A DNA stretch of 64,000 bases from Sulfitobacter sp. LCG007 (GCF_040801785.1 NZ_CP161805.1:3534001-3598000), one strand, 5' to 3'; shown: positions 50,765-60,515, counted from the stretch's first letter. Made by a program: numbers and translations. Notes: generated from the sequence alone by a model not told the origin.

Positions 50765-52750
50765 ATGACACGTACCCTTTCAATGCTTCTCGCCGGCGTG
50801 CTGGCGATCTGCGCGACAGTCGCCGGCGCGCAGGACGCGCCCGGAAGCGAGATCCAGTCCCTGCTTCAGAACCACCGCGAGATCATCGAGAAATCGTCGC
50901 GGACCACCATTCAGCCGGCCATCGACGCGCTTGCCGACAGCGGCCTTCCCGCCGCGCGAGACGTTCTCGAGAAATGGCAGGCCCGAGAGATGTGGCAGGA
51001 CGAGGAGACCGGGCTTTTCTACTTCGTCGAGGAAGCGGGAAAGGATGCCGAAGGGACCTCGCTTCTTTCCCTCGTCGATATCGCGACCGGCGGCGAGGTC
51101 GCGACCGTTCCCGCCAGCCGGATGGACCAGCTGAAACCGAACAGCGGGATCCGCGCGCTGATGGGCGCGGCATTGGTGCGTTTCCAGTTGAAGGATCCCG
51201 ACGCGGCGGTGCGCTCCGGCGCGCTGGCGGCGATCGAGCGCGACCCGCAGGACTCCCATCTGGCGACCCTTCGACGGGCACTCGAAGGCGAGGATGATCC
51301 GCAGATCGCTGCCCGCATGGAGCGGCTGGAACGTCTGATGACGATACGCTTCGGCGCAGATGACGCCGAGAAGATCGCGGCCATAGAAAGCGTGCATGGC
51401 GATCTGGCCGTGGATGTGCGCGCGACGCTGAACCCGCTTCTCGTGACGCGCCTGATGGCCGCCGAAGGCGACGTGCCCGAGGTGCCGGCGCTGGCCGACG
51501 TGCTGAAGCCGGACACCGAAGAGCTGTCCCGCGACGCCGCCTACGAGGTGCTTGTCGCCGAAGGGCTGGCCCCGCCGCGCATCAGCATCGCCGACCAGAA
51601 GGCCGCACTCATCGCGAATATCGAGGACGGCAAGGTGGCGGGGATCGAGGTGGCCAGCCTTGGGACCGACGCCGCACGAGACACGGCCTACGAGGCGCTG
51701 GTGAACGCCGGAACCGTCCACGCCGCCGCCACGGAAAGCGAGATCGATGCCATTCTCGACGCCTTCTCCTTCTTCACCGTCTATACCGCCGCCTCGCCCG
51801 AGGTCGCCGCCGCCGCGGCAGAGGCGCTGCGCTCGATCGACACGAAACTGATGCTGAACCAGTTCCTCGACCTGACGCTGGACGCGATGTCGCTGGCGTC
51901 GATCTACTTTCTAGCTGCCATCGGGCTTGCGATCACCTTCGGGGTCATGGGCGTCATCAACATGGCGCATGGCGAGTTCATCATGATGGGCGCCTATACC
52001 GGCTACGTGGTGCAACTGCTGATCCCGGACCGGACCTTGTCGATCATCGTCGCCCTGCCGCTTGCCTTCGCAGTTACTTTCGCGGCGGGGGTCATCATGG
52101 AACGGCTGGTGATCCGCTGGCTCTATCACCGTCCGCTCGAGACACTGCTTGCGACCTTTGGCATTTCGATCGCGCTGCAGCAGATCGCCAAGAACATCTT
52201 CGGCACCCAGGCCCGTCCCCTGACCGCGCCCGACTGGCTCGACGGATCGCTGGTACTGAACGACATAGTCGCGATCAGCTACATCCGCATCGCGATCTTC
52301 GTTCTGGCGCTGCTCTTCCTCGTGTTGTTCCTCTTCCTCATGAACCGCACCCGGCTGGGCCTCGAGGTCCGCGCGGTGACACAGAACGCGCGCATGGCCG
52401 GGTCCATGGGCATCAATCCCGACCGGATAAACATGCTGACCTTCGGCCTCGGCTCCGGCATTGCCGGGATCGCCGGCGTGGCCATCGGGCTTTACGCAAA
52501 GGTCACATCGGAGATGGGGCAGGACTACATCGTGCAATCCTTCATGACCGTGGTCGTCGGCGGTGTCGGCAACATCTGGGGCACTCTGGTCGGGGCGACG
52601 CTGGTCGGCACGACGCAGAAGGGGATCGAATGGCTGAACCCGTCGAACACGCTGGCGGCGCAGACCTACATGATCCTGTTCATTATCCTCTTCATCCAGT
52701 TCCGCCCGAGAGGCATCATCGCCCTCAAGGGCCGGGCAGCGGAGGCGTGA
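50765..52750 (+). CDS. urtB: urea ABC transporter permease UrtB
   Basis: Predicted 661 residues. A signal-like N-terminus and a large periplasmic region (about 25-365) made of helical repeats precede a LivH-type permease with about eight membrane segments, including GVMGVINMAHGEFIMMGAYTGY and GLEVRAVTQNARMAGSMGINPDRINMLTF. The N-terminal extension is a known UrtB trait. The next gene starts 1 base after its stop. Confidence 0.93.
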   Translation: MTRTLSMLLAGVLAICATVAGAQDAPGSEIQSLLQNHREIIEKSSRTTIQPAIDALADSGLPAARDVLEKWQAREMWQDEETGLFYFVEEAGKDAEGTSLLSLVDIATGGEVATVPASRMDQLKPNSGIRALMGAALVRFQLKDPDAAVRSGALAAIERDPQDSHLATLRRALEGEDDPQIAARMERLERLMTIRFGADDAEKIAAIESVHGDLAVDVRATLNPLLVTRLMAAEGDVPEVPALADVLKPDTEELSRDAAYEVLVAEGLAPPRISIADQKAALIANIEDGKVAGIEVASLGTDAARDTAYEALVNAGTVHAAATESEIDAILDAFSFFTVYTAASPEVAAAAAEALRSIDTKLMLNQFLDLTLDAMSLASIYFLAAIGLAITFGVMGVINMAHGEFIMMGAYTGYVVQLLIPDRTLSIIVALPLAFAVTFAAGVIMERLVIRWLYHRPLETLLATFGISIALQQIAKNIFGTQARPLTAPDWLDGSLVLNDIVAISYIRIAIFVLALLFLVLFLFLMNRTRLGLEVRAVTQNARMAGSMGINPDRINMLTFGLGSGIAGIAGVAIGLYAKVTSEMGQDYIVQSFMTVVVGGVGNIWGTLVGATLVGTTQKGIEWLNPSNTLAAQTYMILFIILFIQFRPRGIIALKGRAAEA

Positions 52751-52751
52751 G

Positions 52752-54014
52752 ATGACCGATACCGCGCTCGGGCCCGCCGGTATGCGCCGCCCCTTCGTCA
52801 GCCGCCACCCGTCCGTGCTGATCTTCCTCCTCTGCCTCGCCGCCTTCACGCTGGGCATCACACTCCTGTCGGAAGGGTTCGGCATCGGCGCCATCTCCAC
52901 CAGTTTCGTCAAGACGCTGGGCAAGACGCTCTGCCTCTGCCTGGTCGCCCTGGCGATGGATCTGGTCTGGGGCTATTGCGGCATCCTTTCGCTGGGTCAC
53001 ATGGCCTTCTTCGGAATCGGCGGCTACGCCATCGGCATGTGGCTGATGTACGCCCGAACCCGGATCATCGTGGTCGACAGCCTTTCCGCCGCCGTCCTGC
53101 CCCCGACGCCGCAAGAGATATCCGACGGGATCGCGACGCAGATCTTCGGGGTCGTGGGCGCCTCCGAACTGCCTCCGATATGGGCCTTCGCGCATTCGCT
53201 GCCGCTGCAACTCGCCGCCGTCGTGCTGGTGCCGGGACTGCTGGCCCTTGTCTTCGGCTGGCTCGCCTTCCGCAGCCGGGTGACAGGCGTCTACCTGTCG
53301 ATCCTGACCCAGGCGATGACGCTGGCGCTTTCTCTGTACCTCTTCCAGAACGACAGCGGGCTGCGCGGCAACAACGGTCTATCGGGTCTGCAGAACCTGC
53401 CCGGCCTCGGACAGGTCCCCCAATCCGTCATATCGATCTGGTTCTTCTGGGCTTCGGCCTTTGCCCTTGGCGCGGGCTATCTCCTCTGCGCCTGGCTGGT
53501 GTCGGGCAAGTTCGGATCCGTGATCCGCGCCATCCGGGACGACGAGGCGCGGGTGCGCTTTCTCGGCTACCCGGTCGAGGGCTTCAAACTTGTGGTCTTC
53601 ACCTTGACCGCCATCATCGCGGGGATCGCCGGGGCGCTCTACTATCCGCAGGCGGGCATCGTGAACCCCGCCGAAATGGCACCCATCGCCTCGATCTACC
53701 TCGCGGTCTGGGTCGCCATCGGCGGGCGCGGGCGGCTTTACGGGGCGGTGATCGGTGCCGCCTTCGTGTCGCTGCTGTCGACCTGGTTCACCGGGGGGCA
53801 GGCGCCCGACCTCGTGCTCGGCCCTCTGCGGGTTGAATGGGTCGACTGGTGGACCGTGCTGCTGGGCCTGTCATTCGTGGTCGTCACGCTCTTTGCGCCC
53901 AAAGGCATCGGAGGCCTTGTCGATCTGATATCGGAGAGGCGTTCGCCCGACCGCCACGGCGCGGACCTCGGCCCCGAACCCGGCGCCCTGCGCGAGAAGG
54001 AGGCAGAGCAATGA
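52752..54014 (+). CDS. urtC: urea ABC transporter permease UrtC
   Basis: Predicted 420 residues, LivM type. DLVWGYCGILSLGHMAFFGIGGYAIGMWL and SVIRAIRDDEARVRFLGYPVEGFKLVVFT are typical. The stop overlaps urtD (ATGA). It pairs with UrtB in the membrane. Confidence 0.93.
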   Translation: MTDTALGPAGMRRPFVSRHPSVLIFLLCLAAFTLGITLLSEGFGIGAISTSFVKTLGKTLCLCLVALAMDLVWGYCGILSLGHMAFFGIGGYAIGMWLMYARTRIIVVDSLSAAVLPPTPQEISDGIATQIFGVVGASELPPIWAFAHSLPLQLAAVVLVPGLLALVFGWLAFRSRVTGVYLSILTQAMTLALSLYLFQNDSGLRGNNGLSGLQNLPGLGQVPQSVISIWFFWASAFALGAGYLLCAWLVSGKFGSVIRAIRDDEARVRFLGYPVEGFKLVVFTLTAIIAGIAGALYYPQAGIVNPAEMAPIASIYLAVWVAIGGRGRLYGAVIGAAFVSLLSTWFTGGQAPDLVLGPLRVEWVDWWTVLLGLSFVVVTLFAPKGIGGLVDLISERRSPDRHGADLGPEPGALREKEAEQ

Positions 54015-54751
54015 CGACGCTGCTAGAGGTCTCCGGCGTTTCGGTCTCGTTTGACGGCTTCAAGGCGATCAACAACCTGTCCTTCCAGATCGCCGAGCGC
54101 GAGTTGCGCGCGGTGATCGGGCCTAACGGGGCCGGAAAGACGACCTTCATGGACATCATCACCGGCAAGACGCGGCCGAACGAAGGCCGCGTGATCTACG
54201 GCGACAAGGGTGCGTCGCTGCTGTCGATGTCGGAAAGCAGGATCGCGCAGGCAGGTATCGGGCGCAAGTTCCAGCGCCCCACCGTATTCGAGGACCAGAG
54301 CGTGCTCGACAATCTCATGATGGCGTTGAAAAAGGCGCGCGGGCCGTTCGCGGTGCTGTTCTTCCGGCCGACCCCGCAGGATCACGCCAGGGTCGAAGAA
54401 CTGGCTGCCGAAATCGGACTGTCCGCCGCGCTTCACCGCAAGGCAGGAGAGTTGAGCCATGGCCAGAAGCAATGGCTCGAGATCGGGATGCTGCTGGCCC
54501 AGGAACCGCAGCTTCTGCTGGTCGACGAACCCGCCGCCGGCATGACGCCGGCCGAGCGCGAACATACCACGGACCTGCTGAAGGAGGCGGCCAGGACCCG
54601 CGCGGTCGTCGTCGTCGAGCATGACATGGAGTTCGTGCGAAGGCTCGACTGCAAGGTGACCGTCCTTCACGAAGGCTCGGTTCTTGCCGAGGGGTCCATC
54701 GACCATGTCACCCGCAACGAGAAAGTCATCGAGGTCTACCTTGGGCGCTGA
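54011..54751 (+). CDS. urtD: urea ABC transporter ATP-binding protein UrtD
   Basis: Predicted 246 residues of the LivG type. Walker A GPNGAGKTT (about 37-45), signature LSHGQKQWLEIGMLL with the LSHGQ variant seen in UrtD, and Walker B LLLVDEPAAGM are present, with a C-terminal VIEVYLGR. The stop overlaps the urtE start by 11 bases. Confidence 0.94.
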   Translation: MTTLLEVSGVSVSFDGFKAINNLSFQIAERELRAVIGPNGAGKTTFMDIITGKTRPNEGRVIYGDKGASLLSMSESRIAQAGIGRKFQRPTVFEDQSVLDNLMMALKKARGPFAVLFFRPTPQDHARVEELAAEIGLSAALHRKAGELSHGQKQWLEIGMLLAQEPQLLLVDEPAAGMTPAEREHTTDLLKEAARTRAVVVVEHDMEFVRRLDCKVTVLHEGSVLAEGSIDHVTRNEKVIEVYLGR

Positions 54752-55448
54752 AATCCTGAAGCTCGAAGGGCTGACGCTGCATTACGGCGGCAGCCAGATC
54801 CTCAACGGCATCGACCTGAGCGCGGCGAAGGGAGAGGTCACCTGTGTGATGGGCACCAACGGCGTCGGCAAGACCAGCCTGCTCAAGGCGATCTCGGGCA
54901 CACATCCCCGGTCCGGGGGCACATATACGCTGGACGGCGAGGCCTTGGGCCGGATCCCCGCCCATGCACTGGCGCAGAAGGGCGTGGGCTACGTGCCGCA
55001 GGGCCGGGACATCTTTCCGCTGATGACGGTGCGTGAGAACCTCGAGACAGGGTTCGCCTGCCTGCCGAAGTCCGAGCATTTCGTGCCGGACGAGATCTTC
55101 GATCTCTTCCCCATCCTCAAGGAATTCCTCGGGCGACGCGGCGGCGACCTGTCAGGAGGACAGCAGCAGCAGCTCGCCATCGCGCGCGCGCTGATCGCCA
55201 AGCCGAAGCTGCTGCTGCTCGACGAGCCGACCGAGGGCATCCAGCCCAACATCATCCAGCAGATCGGCCGGGTGATCGAACATCTGCGCGAAAGGGCCGA
55301 GATGGCGATCGTCCTGGTCGAGCAGTACTTCAGCTTCGCCTACGACCTCGGCGACGCTTTCCATGTGATCGAGCGCGGCGCCGTCAAGCTGAGCGGACGC
55401 AGGGGCGAGATCGACCGCGAAAGGCTTCTGGCCAGCGTGTCGGTCTGA
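54741..55448 (+). CDS. urtE: urea ABC transporter ATP-binding protein UrtE
   Basis: Predicted 235 residues of the LivF type from a TTG start (LGAEILKLEGL) that overlaps urtD; no better start fits family length. Walker A GTNGVGKTS (about 35-43, the glycine-rich loop carrying T in place of P), signature LSGGQQQQLAIARAL, Walker B LLLLDEPTEGI. It completes the urea importer. Urease genes do not follow in this window. Confidence 0.9.
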   Translation: MGAEILKLEGLTLHYGGSQILNGIDLSAAKGEVTCVMGTNGVGKTSLLKAISGTHPRSGGTYTLDGEALGRIPAHALAQKGVGYVPQGRDIFPLMTVRENLETGFACLPKSEHFVPDEIFDLFPILKEFLGRRGGDLSGGQQQQLAIARALIAKPKLLLLDEPTEGIQPNIIQQIGRVIEHLRERAEMAIVLVEQYFSFAYDLGDAFHVIERGAVKLSGRRGEIDRERLLASVSV

Positions 55449-55709
55449 AACGCGCGGACAAGGCGTCTTCGTCCGGGCATGGCTCGCGCGTCACGATCAG
55501 GCCGCTCAGACGATCCCGCTGGTGCCGGGCGCTTTGGCAGGACGCTATTCCGACACTCGCCGGCGGCATCCCGGGAGACGGTAGCTACTGTCCGGTTCCA
55601 CATCCGTGCGGAACACGGTTTCAAAAGGCCATCGCCGAACTCGAAGCCGCTGGCGAACTAAACCGGACCGTGGCCGCCGCCAAGCTCGAGCGAGCCATGT
55701 GCGGAAACG
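55449..55709 (+). pseudogene. possible decayed coding remnant after urtE
   Basis: No complete gene was supported. In one forward frame, open from before 55449 to about 55790 but without a convincing start, a helix-like segment FQKAIAELEAAGELNRTVAA reads (codons at about 55619-55678). It may be a fragment of a gene truncated when the adjacent low-GC patch was inserted. It may equally be chance. Confidence 0.2.
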
Positions 55710-56798
55710 CTAGGCAATATCGGAGGCGGATGGATGGGGAAGAGGATCAGGAAAATCTCGTCGCAAAACCCGGTCCACCTGATCGGTGAATTTTTCCGTA
55801 TCGAGGAAGTAGTTTGGGTAAGCGCGCCGAAGCGCGTTAATATTGTCGACCGAGACCAGAACCACCTGAATTGATGAGCCGTCTGGCACAGCACTTTCCA
55901 TCTCGGTATATTGGGCGTTTGCAACCTCCGACTCTCGCGCCTTGTATTGTGCAACTGTAATTTTCCCTGGCGCCGGGTCCGGCTCTAATCTCAGCAGGAA
56001 GTATTTTGCGCCTTTGACCTTCGACACGTGCTCAATTGTCGTGTTGTAGGCCATGAGCATCTCACTAACATGGAGCTTAGCAGCGAGCTCCTCAATTTCG
56101 CTGGCGAGTTTTTCCTTGTCCGTGGGCGTACCAGGCACCGGATTGCAGCCTTCAATTGCTGCTATTGCCGAACCCATGAGCGCAAAAAATCGAAGCCAAT
56201 CTTCGTCACCTTGGCTTGATTTTAGCGCCTGCTTGGTGAAGATGCCGACTGCCTCGACGGCTGTTGCCCAAGCATGCTGTAACTGCGAACGTATTTGGAT
56301 TTCGACTTTAGTCCCATCGTAGGCAGACGTAGCCGCCGTTCCACGGTACTCGTAGACAAGATGGTGGCAACGGTAGCCTTCCGGCTTGGGTTGGGTGATG
56401 TAGTCCTTTTCGCCCCGGAACTTGTGGTCAAACCTGCTCTCTTTGTAACGTTTAACTAGACGGCGGACGTCCCTGACGTTCTTCAAAACCGCCCTACAGC
56501 CTGCGATGTCTTGCATCTGGCTCATTCGCATCGTCGGCTGACGAGAAAGTTTTGCATGGATAGATTCTAGACGCTTGATGCGCTGCGCTACGATGACCGT
56601 ACGTTCTATCTTGCGGGCCCGATTTCGCAGAGTGATCTGGAACGTGTTCAGCGGGTAGCTATGGGCCGAGCGCCAGTTGTTAATGACCTTGAGCGCACTG
56701 ACACCCTCATTTGTGCTAACAGGGAAATCAATCTTCGCCAAATGACGGCCGGCTCCGTCAATCTCTCCTTTATCGTATTCGGGAACTGCCCAGTCCAT
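55710..56798 (-). CDS. stand-alone RelA/SpoT synthetase-domain protein
   Basis: Predicted 362 residues with a single (p)ppGpp-synthetase-like domain (about 60-240): RLESIHAKLSRQP, the conserved QDIAGCRAVL, DYITQPKPEGYRCHHLVYEY and VEIQIRSQLQHAWA with the catalytic glutamate. The hydrolase domain, TGS and ACT domains of long RelA/Spo are absent; a charged helical C-terminus (about 240-362) follows. The GC and codon use are markedly lower than both neighbours, so it is probably acquired. It could be a small alarmone synthetase or a toxic synthetase (toxSAS) of a defence or toxin-antitoxin system; no antitoxin gene is visible beside it. Confidence 0.85.
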   Translation of the reverse strand: MDWAVPEYDKGEIDGAGRHLAKIDFPVSTNEGVSALKVINNWRSAHSYPLNTFQITLRNRARKIERTVIVAQRIKRLESIHAKLSRQPTMRMSQMQDIAGCRAVLKNVRDVRRLVKRYKESRFDHKFRGEKDYITQPKPEGYRCHHLVYEYRGTAATSAYDGTKVEIQIRSQLQHAWATAVEAVGIFTKQALKSSQGDEDWLRFFALMGSAIAAIEGCNPVPGTPTDKEKLASEIEELAAKLHVSEMLMAYNTTIEHVSKVKGAKYFLLRLEPDPAPGKITVAQYKARESEVANAQYTEMESAVPDGSSIQVVLVSVDNINALRRAYPNYFLDTEKFTDQVDRVLRRDFPDPLPHPSASDIA

Positions 56799-56852
56799 TC
56801 CGCACCCATCTGCCGCTCGCTGAATTGGCTAGCACAGTTCTGTAGGGTTGGG

Positions 56853-56870
56853 TATGCCAAATATAACAAT
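56853..56870 (-). promoter_or_regulatory. candidate extended -10 promoter of the RelA/SpoT gene
   Basis: On the minus strand TGTTATAT (56868-56861) reads as TG-N-TATATT, an extended -10, giving a leader of about 55 bases. No good -35 is present. The same 8-mer appears at the divergent promoters near 61690 and 61945. Confidence 0.35.
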
Positions 56871-56886
56871 GCCTATCAAACAGCCC

Positions 56887-57657
56887 TCAGTTCCAGCCGC
56901 CCGGCTCCTGTTCGGGATCGAGCGGAGGGATTTCGATCCGGTCGAGGTTCTCCTGCGTCAGGTCCTTGCGCGGCAGGTATTCCGGCAGGAATCTCCGCAG
57001 GTAGGTCACCGCACATGCCGTGCCCTCGCGGCGGTATTCGTCGGTGATCGAGCCGTGATGACCATAGGACAGCGACCATATCCCGTCCATCGCCGCGGCC
57101 GCGACCTCGAGATGCCGGGCCAGATCGGGCATCGGCTGCATGTCGAAATAGGCCTCGAACATCCGCGCCCTGCTTCGGGCGAGCCGGGCGTTCCCGGCGA
57201 AATCGGCATTGCGCACGGCGACCGAAACCCCTGCCCCCAGGAACAGGCGCAAGGCGGCGGGCCGACTGTTCTGGAACGCGGCCGCCTGGATGTGCTTCAT
57301 CTCCAGAAGCTCTTGCCAGCTCTTCGGCTCCGGATCGGTCAACGGCCGGATGGAGCGCTGGTAGATCTCTTCGTTGAAACGCCGGGCGAGCGCGACGAAG
57401 ACCGCATTGCGATTGGGAAAGAAGTAATAGACCGAAGCCAGGGAGACTTCGGCGACCTCGGCGATCTGGGCAAGGCTGATATCCTCGTCCACGTCCCGCG
57501 ACAGAAGGGATTCCGTCGAATCCAGCAGCAGGTTGTAGCGCTCGACGCCCCGCTTGCGCATGGGCCGGTTCTGGACCTTGGGATCCCCGATGATCTGAGA
57601 CGTGTCCAAATTCCTGCTTTCGTTACCTGTGCGCCACCAGTCTATGTGCCGTGCCAT
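56887..57657 (-). CDS. TetR family transcriptional regulator
   Basis: Predicted 256 residues from the ATG at 57657; an ATG at 57561 (MRKRG) or a TTG between them is also possible. The TetR HTH is at ISLAQIAEVAEVSLASVYYFFPNRNAVFVALARRF. The effector domain is helical. It follows the binding-protein gene of the transporter and is separated from it by a terminator, so it is probably transcribed mostly from its own weak start or by readthrough. Likely regulator of the amine/amide cluster. Confidence 0.85.
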   Translation of the reverse strand: MARHIDWWRTGNESRNLDTSQIIGDPKVQNRPMRKRGVERYNLLLDSTESLLSRDVDEDISLAQIAEVAEVSLASVYYFFPNRNAVFVALARRFNEEIYQRSIRPLTDPEPKSWQELLEMKHIQAAAFQNSRPAALRLFLGAGVSVAVRNADFAGNARLARSRARMFEAYFDMQPMPDLARHLEVAAAAMDGIWSLSYGHHGSITDEYRREGTACAVTYLRRFLPEYLPRKDLTQENLDRIEIPPLDPEQEPGGWN

Positions 57658-57685
57658 GACGCGGCAAGGCCGCAACGCCGCGTGG

Positions 57686-57710
57686 AAAAGGGCCGCCAGA
57701 TGGGCGGCCC
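57686..57710 (-). terminator. rho-independent terminator after the binding-protein gene
   Basis: An 8-bp perfect GC stem (arms 57690-57697 and 57703-57710) is followed on the minus strand by CTTTTCC. It separates the ABC binding-protein gene from the TetR gene. Confidence 0.7.
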
Positions 57711-57738
57711 CCTGAAACTGGTCCGAGACCGGCGCGTC

Positions 57739-58785
57739 CTACTGCAAAAGCCAGTTCGTCCAGCGCTCGCGCAATTCGTCGCGATGCGCGCCGATCCATT
57801 CGAAATCCGGATCGACCAGAAGTTCGTAATTGTCGGGATAGGTGGCATACAGCTTCTGTTCTTCTTCGGGCAACTGGCTGAGACCGATCGTCGAGGATGT
57901 GGCATAGCCGACCGCCTGGATGAAGCCGGGATGGCCGTCGGCGGCGCCATAGAAATAGTCGATGAACTTCATCGCGCCTTCGGGGTTCGGCGACCCCTTG
58001 AGCACGGCAAGATATCCGGTGTCCCGGATCGCGCCGTCCCATGCCATCGCAAAGGGAGCACCGTCCTGAAGAACCTTCAGCGCGCGGCCGGAATAGGCCA
58101 TCGTCATCGCGACTTCGTTGTCGCGCATGATCTGCTGGACCTGATTGCCGGTTTTCCACCAGACGGCGATATGCGGGCGGATCTCGTCAAGCTTGGCATA
58201 TGCCCGGTCGAGGTCGAGAGGGTAGAGGTCTTCCTTGGCGACACCGTCCGCCAGCAAGGCAACGGTCGGCAGCCACCAGTCCCGGTCGCCGGTATCGGGA
58301 AGGCCGCGCGGTCCGGGGAAGTTCTCGACATCCCAGAAATCGGCCCAGCTCGTCGGCGCGTTCCCGGCGTAGGTTTCGGTATTGTAAGTCAGGACCATGC
58401 CGCCCGTCGTCCGCGCGATCCCCTTCGGCTGGCAGGCCCCGGGAAGCGCGAACTCCTTCACGTTTTCAAGCGTGTCGCAGGGAATGTCCTCGAGCATGTC
58501 CGCCTTGCCGACAAGGTCGGGCCCGGTGGCGGTGACGATGTCGAATTCGACCTCTCCGGTGCGGACCATGCCTTCCGCCCTGGCCCACTGGTCAGGAACT
58601 TCGATGTCGAAGGGAATGACCTCGGTGCCCGAAGCCTCGGTGAAGGGCTGATAGAAATACTCTTCCATCATGTTTCGCATCAGACCGCCGGTGGTGGCGA
58701 TCACGATCTCGTCGGCCGAGGCGGCCGTGCCGCTCAGCAGGGTCAGCGCCAGTGTCGCGCCGGCCAGTCCTTGGGTCTTTCTCAT
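57739..58785 (-). CDS. ABC transporter substrate-binding protein, PotD/PotF type
   Basis: Predicted 348 residues from the ATG at 58785, which has GGAGA 5 bases upstream; an ATG at 58797 is in frame. The signal peptide ends SAS (about 1-24, MRKTQGLAGATLALTLLSGTAASA). The mature protein belongs to the iron/thiamine/polyamine-type binding proteins (EFDIVTATGPDLVGK, YNTETYAGNAPTSWADFWD, WWKTGNQVQQIM). The substrate is unknown; genomic context hints at an amine or amide. Confidence 0.88.
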   Translation of the reverse strand: MRKTQGLAGATLALTLLSGTAASADEIVIATTGGLMRNMMEEYFYQPFTEASGTEVIPFDIEVPDQWARAEGMVRTGEVEFDIVTATGPDLVGKADMLEDIPCDTLENVKEFALPGACQPKGIARTTGGMVLTYNTETYAGNAPTSWADFWDVENFPGPRGLPDTGDRDWWLPTVALLADGVAKEDLYPLDLDRAYAKLDEIRPHIAVWWKTGNQVQQIMRDNEVAMTMAYSGRALKVLQDGAPFAMAWDGAIRDTGYLAVLKGSPNPEGAMKFIDYFYGAADGHPGFIQAVGYATSSTIGLSQLPEEEQKLYATYPDNYELLVDPDFEWIGAHRDELRERWTNWLLQ

Positions 58786-58837
58786 GAGTCTCTCCATGTC
58801 GGTGATACGTCTTGTTTCTTTTTCTTGATCTTGCGGC

Positions 58838-59653
58838 TCATGTCTCCGTCACGGGCATGCGCCGGGAATCCGCCACCCGCCGCAATATTGCCGCGGCAAG
58901 CAGGACGAATACGGATACGCCGGTCAGCAGCACCGCGATCGCGGGAATGATCGGCGTCAGGTTCTGTTCGATGTTGTCGAACATCATGCGTGGCAATGTC
59001 TTGTCGCGGATCCCGGCCAGGAAGAACGAGATGACGGGTTCGTCGAAGGACAGGATGAAGGCAAACAGCCCTCCTGACAGCACGTTCGGCATGATCATGG
59101 GCAGCGTCACAAGCCGGAATGCGTCGAAGCGCGAGGCCCCGCAGCTCATCGCCGCGTCTTCAAGGGTCGCGTCCACCGAGCTGAGCGCGGCGGCGATGGT
59201 GAAGACCGCGAAAGGCATCGCGATGATCGAATGCGCCAGCACATAGCCCGTGATCGTGCTTGAAAGTCCGGTCTGGCGGAAGAAGAGATAAAGCGCCACG
59301 GCAAGCGCGATATGCGGGACCACGATGGGCGCGATCAGCATCGCCTGGAACAACGTGCCCAGCCTGCCTGCGCCCCGCATGAGCGCATATGTCGCCATCG
59401 TCGCGATGACCGAGGTCGTGATCGCCGTGAGAACCGCGATCTTCAGCGAGAACGATGTCGCGGCCATCCAGCGGGAGTTTCCGAAGAACGCACCGAACCA
59501 GCCCAGAGTGAAACCCTCGGGCGGAAAGGTCAGGTAGTCCGGTTCGCTGAATGCCATCGGCAGGATGACGATGATCGGGGCGAGAATGAAGAAGAGGACC
59601 GCATAGACATAGGCGTTCAGCAGCAGCCTGCGCGGATCGACGGCGAGTTTCAC
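58838..59653 (-). CDS. ABC transporter permease, PotC/PotI type
   Basis: Predicted 271 residues from a GTG overlapping the upstream stop (GTGA). Six membrane segments and the EAA loop LEDAAMSCGASRFDAFRLVTLPMIMPN are visible. Pairs with the next permease and the ATPase in one operon. Confidence 0.9.
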   Translation of the reverse strand: MKLAVDPRRLLLNAYVYAVLFFILAPIIVILPMAFSEPDYLTFPPEGFTLGWFGAFFGNSRWMAATSFSLKIAVLTAITTSVIATMATYALMRGAGRLGTLFQAMLIAPIVVPHIALAVALYLFFRQTGLSSTITGYVLAHSIIAMPFAVFTIAAALSSVDATLEDAAMSCGASRFDAFRLVTLPMIMPNVLSGGLFAFILSFDEPVISFFLAGIRDKTLPRMMFDNIEQNLTPIIPAIAVLLTGVSVFVLLAAAILRRVADSRRMPVTET

Positions 59654-60515
59654 AGCTGCCCTCCCAGCATCCGGTCGAACCGGAACAGCTTGCTGAAGAT
59701 CAGCGTGATGGCGGTGACGAAGATCGTCAGCACGCCGACGAGGGCGGCCGCGAAGGGCCAGTCGAGGAACTCGCGAAGCTGCTGCGAGATCAGCGTTGCG
59801 ATCATCATTTCCTGGGGCGACCCCAGCAGAGCGGGGGTGATGAAATAGCCGAGCGCCGTCAGGAACACGAGGATCAAGCCGCCCAGCACGCCCGGCATCG
59901 CCAAGGGCAGCGTCACCTCGCGGAAGCGCCGCAGCGGGCCAGCGCCGCAAATCGCCGCCGCGCGCCCGTAATCGACGGGAATGTTGCGCAGCGCGCCATA
60001 GATCGGCAGCACCATGAACGGCATCAGCACATGCGTCATCGCGATCACCACCGCGCCCTTGGTGTAAAGCAGACGGACCGGCTCGGAGGTGATGCCGACG
60101 AACTGGAGCGCGTCGTTGATGATCCCGTTGCGCTGCAACAGGACGGCCCAGGCCGCAGTTCTCACGAGCACCGATGACCAGAAGGGCAGCAGAACGCACG
60201 CCGTGATGAAAAGCGCCATCGGTCCGCTTGACGATACCATCGCCATCGCGACCGGAAAGGCCAGCACAAGCGACAGACCCGCCACGAGCACCGCGATCCA
60301 GAGCGTCCGCAGCAGGACCTTGGCATAGACCGGATTGTCGAGGATCCGGACGTAGTTTCCAAGGCCGGGCTCCGGCTCGACGACGGACAGCGACAGCAGG
60401 CTCAGCAGGGGGTAGAGAAAGGCGAAGGCGATCAGCATGAAGAACGGCGCCATCAGCAGCAGGACCCCTGCCGACGACAGCTTGCGGCCCTGGGGCCGGA
60501 AGAAGGACGGAGCGG

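Noticed and set aside
54741-54751. frameshift between urtD and urtE
   Set aside because: The overlap is a normal operon overlap with a TTG start; both products are full length with intact motifs.
56848-58950. 700-codon forward frame over the TetR and binding-protein genes
   Set aside because: Composition is that of an antisense shadow; the minus-strand genes have clear domains and ribosome sites.
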